The position numbers and the translations under genes are program-made. This document shows, piece after piece, positions 12,524 through 26,122 of a stretch of DNA of 64,000 bases. Every line of letters begins with the position of its first letter. The stretch's first letter is position 1. Below the pieces are notes generated by a model. It was given only the letters and a program-made list of their open reading frames with translations, made no database searches and was not told where the DNA came from. The stretch comes from Anaeramoeba ignava (lineage: Eukaryota > Metamonada > Anaeramoebidae): assembly GCA_028826165.1 (NCBI GenBank), contig JAPDFW010000073.1, forward strand, positions 1 to 64,000, read 5' to 3'.

Positions 12524-12862
12524 AAAAATAATTTGATTAAAAATTAATTGAAAAAATAAAAAAGAAATTTGATTAAAATTTAATTGAAAAAATAAATTGA
12601 AAAAATTAATTAAAATTTAATTGAAAAAATAAAAAAGAGATTTGATTAAAAATTAATTGAAAAAATAAAAAGAAATTTGATTAAAATTTAATTGAAAAAA
12701 TTATTGAAATTTGATTAAAATTTAATTGAAAAAATAAAAAGAAATTTGATTAAAATTTAATTGAAAAAATAAAAAAGAAATTTGATTAAAATTTAATTGA
12801 AAAAATAAAAAGAAATTTGATTAAAATTTAATTGAAAAATAAAAAGAAATTTGATTAAAATT
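12524..12862. repeat. 3' flanking tandem repeat of ~30-38 bp
   Basis: After the Munc13-like stop, a unit of the form GAAATTTGATTAAAATTTAA followed by TTGAAAAAATAAAAA repeats about nine times with small indels. It lies in the 3' flank and has no coding potential. Confidence 0.85.
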
Positions 12863-13064
12863 GGTTTCTTTTCGTTTTTTTTTGTTATTGTTGTTGAAAA
12901 AAAATAAAAAAACCAAAAAGAAAACAAAAATTGGATAAAAAAAAAATTAAGAATAAAAAAAAAAAAAAAGTTTCAAGATTAATTTTGGTTTAAATTTCTT
13001 TCAAATCTTTCTTTTTTTTTTGATTGAATTATTCTGGAAATATTAAGAATAAAAAAAAAAAGTT
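12863..13064. terminator. Convergent 3' region with T-rich/A-rich inverted stretch
   Basis: The spacer lies between two converging genes. It contains ggtttcttttcgttttttttt at about 12863-12883, followed by aaaaaaaccaaaaagaaaac at about 12907-12927, which can pair as an imperfect hairpin. A shared bidirectional 3'-end region is inferred from position only. Confidence 0.3.
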
Positions 13065-16979
<3,915 letters not shown>

Positions 16980-17255
16980 TGCTTTTTTCTTTTTAAAAAA
17001 AAATTTAAAAATAATAAAATAATCACAAAAAAATTTTAATTAAAGAAAATAGAAAAAATTAAAATTAAAATTGTTTTGAAATTGAGAATAAAAGTGAATA
17101 ATAAAAATGAAAAAGAAAAAGAATAAAAATGAATAAAAATGAAAACAAAAAATTTGTTTTTTTTTTTTGTTTGTTTGCTTTTTCAAAAATAATTTAATTT
17201 TTTTTTTTTCAATTTTTTTTTTCATTTTTTTTCTTTTCTTTTTAATAAAAAAAAA
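16980..17255. promoter_or_regulatory. Divergent promoter region between BK-like channel and prefoldin 3
   Basis: A 276-bp divergent gap rich in homopurine and homopyrimidine runs. tttttttcatttttttttc-like tracts occur at about 17205-17232 (+), and gaataaaaatgaaaa-type tracts at about 17098-17145 (the same element on the minus strand). Confidence 0.4.
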
Positions 17256-18637
17256 ATGCAAAAAGAAAATTCAAATGAAAATCAAAAGAAAATTTAAATG
17301 AAAATTTAAATGAAAATTTAAATGAAAATTCAAATGAAAATTCAAATGAAAATTCAAATGAAAATCCAAATGAAAATTTAAAAGAAAATTCAAAAGAAAA
17401 TTTAAATGAAAATTCAAATGAAAATTCAAATGAAAATTCAAATGAAAATTCAAATGAAAATTCAAAAGAAAATTCAAATGAAAATCAAATGAAAATTCAA
17501 ATGAAAATCAAAAAGAAAATCAAAAAGAAAATCAAAATGAAAATCAAAAAGAAAATCAAAATGAAAATCAAAAAGAAAATTCAAATGAAATTAATGATGA
17601 AACAGAAGAAATTGAAGTTGTAGATATTGATGAAGAAAAATTAAAAGATGAACAAACTCAAAAAAAAATTGAAGAAAAAAAACAAATTTCAAAAGATGAT
17701 GATTCAAAAAAAATTCATCGAGGAATTCCAAAAGCTCTTTTCCTTGTATTTTCTAAATAATAAAATTAAAAATTAAAAATTAAAAATTAAAAATCTTAAT
17801 AATAATTTCTTTATATTTTTCTAAGAACGATATTCGAAATGAAATTCTAGAAATTGAAGATGCAGAACAATTACTTTTAAAAGTGCAACAACAATATACG
17901 TAAATTGCAATAAATTGTTTTATTTCATCAAAAATCAAAAACAAAAATCAAAAATCAAAAATCAAAAAAAATTTTTTTCCTTTCTTTTTATGGATTTTTT
18001 TTATCTTTAAAATTATTTAAATTTAGTAAGTATAAATTAATGGAATCAAGTCTTCATAGTCAATATGCACAAATTAAAGGCAAAATACCAAGATTAGAAG
18101 AAGATTTAGAAATGATATATGCTCTCAAAAAAAAGAAAGAACAAGGTGGAGAATTAACAACTCAATTTAAAGTTGCAGATCTTGTTTATTCAACTGCAGT
18201 TGTTGAAAATTTTGATTATGTTTCTTTATGGCTTGGTGTAAATTCATTTATTAAAATTTAAAATTCATTTATTAAAATTTAAAATTCATTTATTAAAATT
18301 TAAAATTCATTTATTAAAATTTAAAATTTATTTATTAAAATTTATTTATTAAAATTCATTTATTAAAATTTATTTATTAAAATTCATTTATTAAAATTTA
18401 TTTATTAAAATTTATTTATTAAAATTTATTTATTAAAATTAGGCAAATGTAATGCTTGAATATCCTATTGATGAAGCAGCTAAATTATTAGAAAATAATA
18501 TTTCAAATGCAAAAAAAACTATTGAGGAATTACTTTCAGATATTAATTATTTAAAAGACCAAATTACAACTACTGAAGTTACTATATCTAGAGTTTATAA
18601 TCACAGCGTCAAATTAAACAGATTAAAAAAGAAATAG
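17256..18637 (+). CDS. PFDN3: Prefoldin subunit 3 (VBP1) with repeat-expanded N-terminus
   Basis: Exons: 17256-17745, 17826-17899, 18027-18237, 18443-18637. Conserved blocks in order are HRGIPKALF, the helix ending QQQYTKYKLME, KGKIPRLEEDLEMI, TQFKVADLVYS, SLWLGANVMLEYPIDEA and TTTEVTISRVYN, which match prefoldin 3 along its length; it is a subunit of the hexameric chaperone that feeds actin and tubulin to CCT. The two long helices are coiled-coil arms. The N-terminus is an extra Asn/Glu/Lys repeat. From the only plausible ATG (17256) the frame breaks twice inside it, near 17280 and 17484, where repeat units read gaaaatc instead of gaaaattc. There is no in-frame ATG downstream of the second break, so the model needs two one-base corrections. 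Confidence 0.85.
18238..18442 (+). repeat. Prefoldin 3 intron 3: TTTATTAAAATTTAAAATTCA repeats
   Basis: A 205-nt intron of TTTATTAAAATT units with an optional AAAATTCA. The repeat begins immediately at the donor (gtaaattcatttattaaaat). Confidence 0.85.
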
Positions 18638-18892
18638 ATTTTAATCTTTTCCATTTTCAAAAACAAAAACAAAGAAAAGAAAAAGATAATAACAAATTGA
18701 TAACAAAAATTTTTTTTTGAAAGCTTTTTTTTGATTCTTCTTTCCACTTTTTTTCACTTTCTAAAAAAAAAAAAGACACAAAAATCTCTTTAAATCTAAA
18801 TTCTTTTTTACAAAAATATTTCAATTTCTTGAACAAAAAAAACACAATTTGATAAATAATTTTATTTATCATTTTTTAAATAATTTTTAAAT
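18638..18892. other. Convergent spacer after prefoldin 3
   Basis: AT-rich spacer between two converging stop codons, with A-rich and T-rich homopolymers. I see no gene in it. Confidence 0.4.
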
Positions 18893-20747
18893 TTAATCTG
18901 AATTAGAATTAGAATTAGAATTAGAATTAGAATTAGAATTAGAATTAGAATTAGAATTAGAATTAGAATTAGAATTAGATTTAGAATTAGAATTAGAATT
19001 AGATTTAGAATTAGATTTAGAATTAGAATTAGATTTAGAATTAGAATTAGAATTAGAATTAGAATTAGAATTAGAATTAGAATTAGAATTAGAATTAGAA
19101 TTAGAATTAGAATTAGAATTAGAATTAGAATTAGAATTTGAATTAGAATTAGAATTAGAATTTGAATTAGATTTAGAATTAGATTTAGAATTAGATTTAG
19201 ATTTTGATTTAGATTTTGATTTAGATTTTGATTTAGATTTTGATTTAGATTTTGATTTAGATTTTGATTTAGATTTTGATTTTGATTTTGATTTTGATTT
19301 TGATTTTGAATTAGAATTAGAATTAGAATTAGAATTAGAATTAGATTTAGAATTAGATTTAGAATTAGAATTTGAATTAGATTTTAGAAAATTTTCAATT
19401 TCTTCTTTTAAAAAATCATTTTTATTTCGTTCCATTAAATTTCTCCATTTATCTCGAAGATCTTTTGTATTTCTTAATTTATTAATTTTGATTTCTGGAT
19501 CTTGTCTTATTTGAAACCATGATCCAACACCATATTTTTTAATTCCTTTTAACAAATTTTGAGTTTCTTCTTTTGTCCAAAATCCTCCTCTTGATTTTAA
19601 TTTTAATTTTGATTTTGATTTTAAATTTGATTTTGAATTGGATTTTGATTTTGAATTTGATTTTGAATTGGATTTTAAATTTGAATTTAATTTTGATTTT
19701 GATTTTGATTTTGATTTTGATTTTGGTTTTGATTTTGATTTTGAATTGGATTTTGATTTTGATTTTGATTTTGATTTTGGTTTTAAATTGGATTTTGATT
19801 TTTTGTGCTTCTTAGTTTTTGCTCTTTTGATAATTTCATTTAATGGATCTGTTTTCTTGTTTTTTTTCCGATAATGTTTTAAAATTTTTAAATTTTTCTT
19901 TTCTTCATTTTCTTCTTTTTGTTGTTGATTTTTGTTTCGACTTGAATTTATTTTAAGTATCTGAATCTAAATAAATGAAAATGAAAATTGTTTTTTATAT
20001 TTTATATTTTGAATAAAAATTGAGAAATTGCAAAATACTTTTTCAAATTGAGTAGGAATAAATTCTTTAAATTCTTCCTCAACATCATTTTTGAAAAATT
20101 GTTTTTTATTCTCAAATAAGCTTAAGTCTTGAAGTTTTAAAAATAAAATTTTTAGATCTTCTCCATTCATTTCGATAAGATTAGGATAAGTTAATTGATT
20201 TGAAATATCAACTAAATTGTTTGTATTTTGATAATTAATTGTGGAGTTTTGATTTTTTGAATCAAATTTATAAATTGTATTTAGAAATAAAAGATCTCTG
20301 AAAAGTAATAAAAAATCTCTGCTCTCTTTTAAATTATCATTATTTTCTGGAAAAATTAAATCTAATTGCTCTTTCATAATTTGTAAATCTTCCCTTGATA
20401 AAGAAGAACCAACTTTAGTTTATTATATTAATTGATTTGCAAAGAAGTAAATTCAATTTAAAATTCAATTTAAAAAAAAGAACAAAAACAATTACTTGTT
20501 CGTTAATAAATTTTAATAAATTTGGATTTTTTAAAAATTTAAATGCTTCTTTGAATGGCATTAAATCTTCTCTTTTTTCAACAAATCTCAAGCCATGCAA
20601 TATTAATAACTGTTTTGTTTTTTGATCTGTGCTTGGGTTTGATAACATCATTCTAAAATTGAAATTGAATTTCTCAATTATATCACTTAAATTGTAAATA
20701 AGAACATGTTCAAAAATTAAACTAGAAATAAGTGAAATTGATTCCAT
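18893..20747 (-). CDS. TRF-like telobox Myb/SANT DNA-binding protein
   Basis: Exons (minus): 20747-20496, 20412-20039, 19966-18893. The N-terminal ~200 residues are helical and could be a dimerisation domain like TRFH, but I cannot prove that. Then comes a basic Lys/Ser linker and one Myb repeat (GGFWTKEETQNLLKGIKKYG ... SWFQI) ending in KDLRDKWRNL, which matches the telobox signature (V)DLKDKWRN of telomere-repeat binding factors. After it follows a ~150-residue Ser-Asn / Ser-Lys repeat to the stop. The exon 1 to exon 2 junction does not keep phase: the donor CAA|GTAATT is phase 0, while exon 2 after CTAAAG needs one more base. Exon 2 to exon 3 is fine. Telomere or promoter binding is inferred from the telobox. 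Confidence 0.7.
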
Positions 20748-20861
20748 ATTTATTTTTTTTTTTGAGAAAGAAAAGAAAAATGATTTTTCAAAGTCAAAAA
20801 TTTATTTTTATTTTTATTTTTTTTTGTTATTAAAAAGTGGATTTTGGATCATTTTTTTTCT

Positions 20862-21013
20862 TTCATTCTCATTTATTTTTGATAATTTTTTTAAATCAAA
20901 AAAAAACAAAACAAAACAGAAAAGCAAAATTTAAATAACATGTAAACAAATTTTTTTTTGTTCTGTTTTGTTTTTTTTTGGAAAAGAAAATAATCAAAAA
21001 TAAATGAGAATGA
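20862..21013. repeat. 152-bp imperfect palindrome (inverted repeat)
   Basis: The left arm begins ttcattctcatttatttttg (20862) and the right arm ends with its reverse complement caaaaataaatgagaatgaa (21013). The outer ~22 bp are perfect. Inner arms pair acaaaacagaa (about 20911-20921) with ttctgttttg (20961-20970), and the centre near 20938-20943 is ACATGT. It lies between the telobox gene start (20747) and the ASCC2 3' end (21115). A transcribed hairpin or a MITE remnant are both possible. Confidence 0.75.
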
Positions 21014-21114
21014 AAAAAAAAAGAAAATTTAAAAAAATAAAAGGAATTTATTTGATCTAAAATTGTGTTTTGTGTTTATTATTTTGGATAATAATTTGAG
21101 AATAAGATAATATT

Positions 21115-22701
21115 TTATATATCATCAAATGTATCATCATATTCATCATCATAATGATCTGAATGAAATCTTTGTAGTTGAGAAAAACCTCGAAGTTTAT
21201 TATCAACATCTTTTTTATCGAAAATTTCTTTTAGAAGAGATTTTTCATCGAAATTAGATTGAGTTTTAGTTGTAGAACTAAGAACTTGAAAAGAAAGATC
21301 ATCTGGAGAATTATCAGTTGTTTTATTAAGAAGAAAATTGATAACTTCTTCATAATTGCCATCGAATTGCTTGAGAAGTTCCTGGATATCTTCAGTAGAA
21401 ATATTTGGAAACATTGTTTGGATGGATTCTATTGTTGAAGAGTCATCCAAATCAACTGATATTTCTTCGATTAGCTCATGAATTTCTGGGAATTCATTTT
21501 GGAAATTGATTTTTCTGCGAATTCTGTTAATGAAGAGGTTGTCAGAAAAAAGATCGTTTATAAACGGGTTTTGATCAAGATCTTCGTTGTTATTTTCGTC
21601 GTTGTCTTCAATGGAATTTGAATTATTTTCAGAGGAGATGGACTTGAAGAAATCAACAACTGACTTTGGATTGAATTGGGGTGATTCAAAGCTTCCCATG
21701 ATGACAGAACGACTCAGAAGAATCAAATACTTTTTGGAAACCTTAAGCATAAAAGAGATGTCGATATCAGAAACAAAATCGGTTTTATCAGTTGTGAAGT
21801 TGAGAGTGACTTCAGGGATTGTTTGGTTATAAATTTTGGAGCTGATCAGAGGCAAGAGCGGGAATAAATAAACAGAAAGATTGGGGACAACAGAAACAAA
21901 GGAAGAAAGAGAGCAAGATATGTCGAGGATATAGGACACTAGATCTACGATGGTGCTAAAATTTTTGACTGAAATATCCATGAGCCTTTTGTTTTCTTTC
22001 TCTTCGTCTGCAGTTTTTGGGTGAGTAATTTTGTTTGATTTTTGGAAGCCGATAATAACGTCTGAGGTCTCAGTTATTTTTTTGATGACTTCGATTGACA
22101 AAGAAACGGCTTTTTTGAGGTCTTCAATATATTTGGGTTGAATATCGAAAATTTTTCTGATCACATTTGAAACAACTTCGAAATTTGTTTTGCTATAGAG
22201 AGTGCAAATATCGAAAATTTTGGGGATTGTAAACAACTGTTTTTCATATATAATTTTGGAGTAGAAATTCTCTTCTAAATAGGAATTGTGTTCTTGAAGA
22301 TGTGATAAGCGGGCAATTGTTTTAAAAATCATCTCGTCAATTCCCGAAAGGGTTGATGAAAAAATAATCTTCGATTGGTCGAAAAATCTTCGACGAAATT
22401 GAAGATAGGAATCAATCAGTTCGTTTAAACTTTTGTCATAAATAACTTGGTTCCAAAAGCTTTGGAAATCCATCCGCAATAATTTGCGTAAATCTTGATG
22501 GGTTGTAAGCAGAACTTCAAAGCTTGTTGGAGCTTCTGTTTCTTGGTCTTGAATTTCATCTGGAATGTTATCTTCAGGTAGAAATTTGATAAAATGTATT
22601 TTTTCTTTCCAGATTGGAGATAAACTGGGAATTTTGCGTGTTTTTGATTCTGTTTGAAGTACTGTAAATGATTTATTGAGACAAATTCTTTGGTTTGACA
22701 T
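21115..22701 (-). CDS. ASCC2: ASCC2-like protein with CUE domain
   Basis: Intronless, 528 residues when started at the ATG at 22701 (MSNQRICLN). The open frame continues upstream to 22797, but that part is a Lys/Phe-rich stretch overlapping the promoter of the divergent gene, so I reject it. The N-terminal half follows ASCC2: DNIPDEI, FQSFWNQVIYD.SLNELIDSYL, EKQLFTIPKIFDICTLYSK, DIQPKYIEDLKKAV. A CUE domain lies near residues 418-450 (IQTMFPNISTEDIQELLKQF). ASCC2 binds K63-linked polyubiquitin through CUE, within the ASC-1 complex in alkylation repair and ribosome quality control. The C-terminus is acidic. It starts 85 bp from the CK2 beta ATG, head to head. Confidence 0.85.
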   Translation of the reverse strand: MSNQRICLNKSFTVLQTESKTRKIPSLSPIWKEKIHFIKFLPEDNIPDEIQDQETEAPTSFEVLLTTHQDLRKLLRMDFQSFWNQVIYDKSLNELIDSYLQFRRRFFDQSKIIFSSTLSGIDEMIFKTIARLSHLQEHNSYLEENFYSKIIYEKQLFTIPKIFDICTLYSKTNFEVVSNVIRKIFDIQPKYIEDLKKAVSLSIEVIKKITETSDVIIGFQKSNKITHPKTADEEKENKRLMDISVKNFSTIVDLVSYILDISCSLSSFVSVVPNLSVYLFPLLPLISSKIYNQTIPEVTLNFTTDKTDFVSDIDISFMLKVSKKYLILLSRSVIMGSFESPQFNPKSVVDFFKSISSENNSNSIEDNDENNNEDLDQNPFINDLFSDNLFINRIRRKINFQNEFPEIHELIEEISVDLDDSSTIESIQTMFPNISTEDIQELLKQFDGNYEEVINFLLNKTTDNSPDDLSFQVLSSTTKTQSNFDEKSLLKEIFDKKDVDNKLRGFSQLQRFHSDHYDDEYDDTFDDI

Positions 22702-22786
22702 TTTGAAATTTAAAAGAAACAGAAAAAAAAAAATGAAAAAAAAAATTAAAAAAATTTTTTCATTTTTTTTTTCCTTCATTTTTAAA
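22702..22786. promoter_or_regulatory. 85-bp bidirectional promoter, ASCC2 / CK2 beta
   Basis: Two unrelated, well-conserved genes start head to head only 85 bp apart. The gap has aaaaaaaaatgaaaaaaaaa (about 22725-22744) and ttttttcattttttttttcc (about 22755-22775), the promoter-like element in both orientations. This is the shortest divergent gap in the window. Confidence 0.55.
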
Positions 22787-24032
22787 ATGTCAAACAACCA
22801 AGAAACAAAAGAAACTTGGATAGAACAATTTTGTAAACAAAAAGGAAATGAATTTTTTTGTGAAGTTGAGGAATCTTTTATTAATGATAGTTTTAATTTA
22901 ACGGGAATTTCTTCAATGGTTGGAAATAATTTTAGAGATGCCTTAAGAAAAATTAAAGGACAACAAACTAAAAAAGGTTTGTTTCCATTTCTCTTTCTAT
23001 TTCTCTTATTATTATTATTATTTTTCTTTTAAAAAAAAACAGAATTGGATCAAGAACAAAAAATTGCTTTTGATAAAGATACTATTATTCTTTATGGTTT
23101 GATTCATGCCCGATATATTATTACTTCAAGAGGATTAGATGCAATGGTTTTTTTTTATTCATTTATTTATCAATTTTCCTTTATAAATAATTATTTCTTT
23201 TTTTTGAAATTTAGGCTGAAAAGTTTAGAAATGGTGAATTTGGAAAATGTCCAAATTTTTTTTGTAAAAATCAACCTTGTCTTCCTGTTGGTTTATCTGA
23301 AAAACCTGGACAAGTAAAATTTAAATTAAAATTAAATTTAAATCAAAATTCAATTCAAAATCAAAATTAAATCAAATTTAAAATTAAAATTCAAATCAAA
23401 ATTCAAAATTAAAATTCAAAATTCAAATCAAAATCAAAATTCAAATCAAAATCAAAATCAAAATTAAAATCAAATTTAAAATTAAAATTAAAATCAAAAT
23501 CAAAACCAAAATTAAAATTAAAATCAAAATCAAAATCAAAATCAAAATCAAAATCAAAATCAAAATTAAATTCAAAATCAAATTTAAAATCAAAATTAAA
23601 ATCAAAATTAAATTTAAATCAAAATTAAAATCAAAATTATTTTAGGATCAATTAAAATTATTTTGTCCTAAATGCCAAGATATTTATTATCCAAAACTTA
23701 GAAGACATACAAGTAAATTTTACTTAAAAAAGAAATAAATTTTTTCACTTAATTAATTAAATAAAAATGGTTGATTTCCAAAAAAAAAAAATTTAGAAAT
23801 TGATGGAGCTTATTTTGGACCAACATTTGCTCATTTACTTTTATTCTCAAATTCTGATTTAAATCCAAACCAAATAGAACAAAAATATATTCCAAAAATT
23901 TTTGGATTTGCAATTCATCCATCAGCAAAAAATTCAATAAGAAAAAGACATAAAAGAAGTCAAAATAGAAATAATCAAAACAAAAAAAATAATGAAGAAA
24001 AAGAAGTGAAAAATAATGAAGAAAAAAAATAA
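22787..24032 (+). CDS. CSNK2B: Casein kinase II regulatory (beta) subunit
   Basis: Exons: 22787-22976, 23043-23146, 23215-23313, 23646-23712, 23797-24032; all GT-AG, in frame, 231 residues. The hallmark blocks are all present: GNEFFCEVEESFINDSFNLTG, LYGLIHARYIITSRGL, the zinc ribbon CPNFFCKNQPCLPVGLS plus CPKCQDIY, and DGAYFGPTFAHLL ... YIPKIFGFAIHP. The four zinc cysteines are intact. CK2 beta dimerises through the zinc finger and docks two catalytic subunits. The C-terminal ~35 residues are a Lys/Asn/Glu-rich extension beyond the usual end. Confidence 0.93.
23314..23645 (+). repeat. CK2 beta intron 3: AAAATC / AAAATTA repeats
   Basis: A 332-nt intron of AAAATC, AAAATT and AAATTTA units, free of G apart from its splice sites. 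Confidence 0.8.
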
Positions 24033-24306
24033 TCAAAATTAATTTTTAATCAAAAAAAAAATTAATCAATTAAAATTTTTTCTTTTAACTTTTTTATCAA
24101 AAAAATTAATCAAAAAAATTAATCAAAAAAAAAAAAAATAATAATAAATAACAAAATTATTTTTAATTATGTATCCGATTTTTATTTTATTTATTTGAAA
24201 AAAAGAAAATGAAAAAAAAGTTTTTGTTTTGAAAGAAAAACCAACTGATATTTTTTTATCAAAAAAGTAAAAAAAAAAAGAAATGAATGAAGATTTAGAA
24301 TGAAAT
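24033..24306. other. Convergent spacer between CK2 beta and eL33
   Basis: AT-rich spacer between two converging 3' ends, with repeated tcaaaaaaaattaa blocks at about 24040-24140. I see no gene in it. Confidence 0.4.
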
Positions 24307-25745
24307 CTAGATATTAGATGGATAAAGCATAACTCTGCAAGGAGCACCAAAAGAAGTAGTTGGAAGATTTGAAGTGAATCTGCATCTAACAACTCCTGAA
24401 TTTCCATGTGATTTACAAACTTTTCCTGAATTTTTTAATTTTAATTTTAATTTGAATATTAATTTTATTTATAATTTTAATTTTAATTTTAAATTTAATT
24501 TTAATATTAATTTTAATTTTAAATTTAATTTTAATATTAATTTTAATTTTAATTTTAATTTTAATTTTAATTTTAATTTTTAATATTAATTTTAATTCTA
24601 ATTTTAATATAATTTTTAATATTAATTAATTTTAATTTTAATATTAATTTAATAATAAATTAAAATTAATTTTTTTAATCAAAAAATTTTAATTTTAATT
24701 ATTATTAATTTTAATATTAATTTTAAATTTTATTTATTATTTTATTTTATTATTTTTTTTTTTATTTTATTTTTATTTTAATTTAATTTTAATTAATTTT
24801 TTAATTTTAATTTAATTAAATTTTTAATTTTAAAAATTAATTAATTTTAATTTTAATTTTAATTTTTTTAATTTTATTTTTTTTTAATTTTAATTTTTAA
24901 TTTTAATTTTAATTTTAATTTTAATTTTTAATTTTAATTTTTAATTTTAATTTTAATTTTAATTTTTAATTTTAATTTTAATTTTAATTTTAATTTTAAT
25001 TTTAATTTTAATTTTAATTTTAATTTTAATATTAATTTTAATATTAATTTTAATTAATTTTAATTTTAATTTTAATTTTAATTATAATTTTAATTTTAAT
25101 TTTAATTTTAATTTTAATTTAATTTAATTTTAATTTTATTTTTAATTTTATTTTTAATTTTAATTTTAATTTAATTTTAATTTTAATTTTTAATTTTAAT
25201 TTTAATTTTTAATTTTAATTTTAATTTTTAATTTTTATTTTTAATAATTTTAATTTTAATTTTAATTTTAATTTTAATTTTAATTTTAATTTTAATTTTA
25301 ATTTTAATTTTTAATATTAATTTTAATTTTAATTTTATTTTTAATTTTAATTTTTAATTTTAATTTAATTTTATTAATTTTAATTTTAATTTTAATTTTA
25401 ATTCTAATTCTAATTTTAATTTTAATATTTAATTATTAATTATGTTTTACCCCAAATAATTCTACTTCTTTGATTTTTTTGTTTTGCTTTTTGAACTCTG
25501 TAAATGTATGCAACTTTTTTTCCTAAATAAAATTTAGTTTCTTTTTTTGTACGAACTCCTTCAATTTTAATTAAAGAAACGTTTGGACGTTGATTTGTTT
25601 TAGATCTTTTTTATTTTATTTTTATTTATTATTTTTATTTATTTATTATTTTTATTTAAAAAATTTTTTTCTTTTTAATTTTAACAAACCTTTGATATCC
25701 CATAACAACTCCTTTTGAATAAAGTCTTGGTTTTTGTTTTCCCAT
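24307..25745 (-). CDS. RPL35A: Ribosomal protein eL33 (RPL35A)
   Basis: Exons (minus): 25745-25690, 25605-25451, 24425-24307; GT-AG, in frame, 109 residues, TAG stop. The family core is clear: [53 protein letters not shown], then [17 protein letters not shown] and the terminal [12 protein letters not shown]. It is a component of the large ribosomal subunit. The normal length (110 in human) supports the model. A 1025-nt TTTTAA repeat separates exons 2 and 3, so a highly expressed housekeeping gene carries an intron three times longer than its coding sequence. Confidence 0.95.
24426..25450 (-). repeat. eL33 intron 2: AATTTT / TAATTTT tandem array
   Basis: A 1025-nt intron made almost entirely of AATTTT hexamers and their one-base variants. 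The sense strand is TTAAAA-type with practically no G or C. Confidence 0.9.
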
Positions 25746-26122
25746 TGTCAATACAAATCAAATAAAAGAATTAATAAGGAATTAAAAAGTAAAAAAATGA
25801 AAAAAAAAAAAATTTTTTTTAATTTAATTTTTTTTATTTTTTTTTTAAATTATTAATTATTATAAATTATTATTAATTATTATTTTTTTTTTTTATTTAT
25901 TTAAAAATTGAGAAAATTTGATTTTTTTTTCTTTCTTCTTTTTTTTTTTCATTTTTTTTTTAAAATCATTTCTTTCTTTCTTTTTTTTTTTTCCTTTTCA
26001 TTTATTTAAAAAAAAAAAATCAATTAAAATCAACGAAAGCAAATCAATTTAAATTTAAATTTAAATTTTAAATTAAATTTACTCAAATTAAATTAATAAA
26101 AAAAAAACAAACAAACAAATAA
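25746..26122. promoter_or_regulatory. Divergent promoter region, eL33 / Ras
   Basis: A 377-bp gap with long T and A homopolymers. gaaaaaaaaaaaattttttt follows atgaaaa at about 25797-25820 on the eL33 side, and tttttttttttcatttttttt at about 25938-25960 and ccttttcattta at about 25992 on the Ras side. Confidence 0.4.

Noticed and set aside
22702..22797. N-terminal extension of ASCC2 with a Phe/Leu-rich membrane-like segment
   Set aside because: It overlaps the CK2 beta start and promoter-like tract, has homopolymer composition, and ASCC2 homology starts after MSNQ at 22701.
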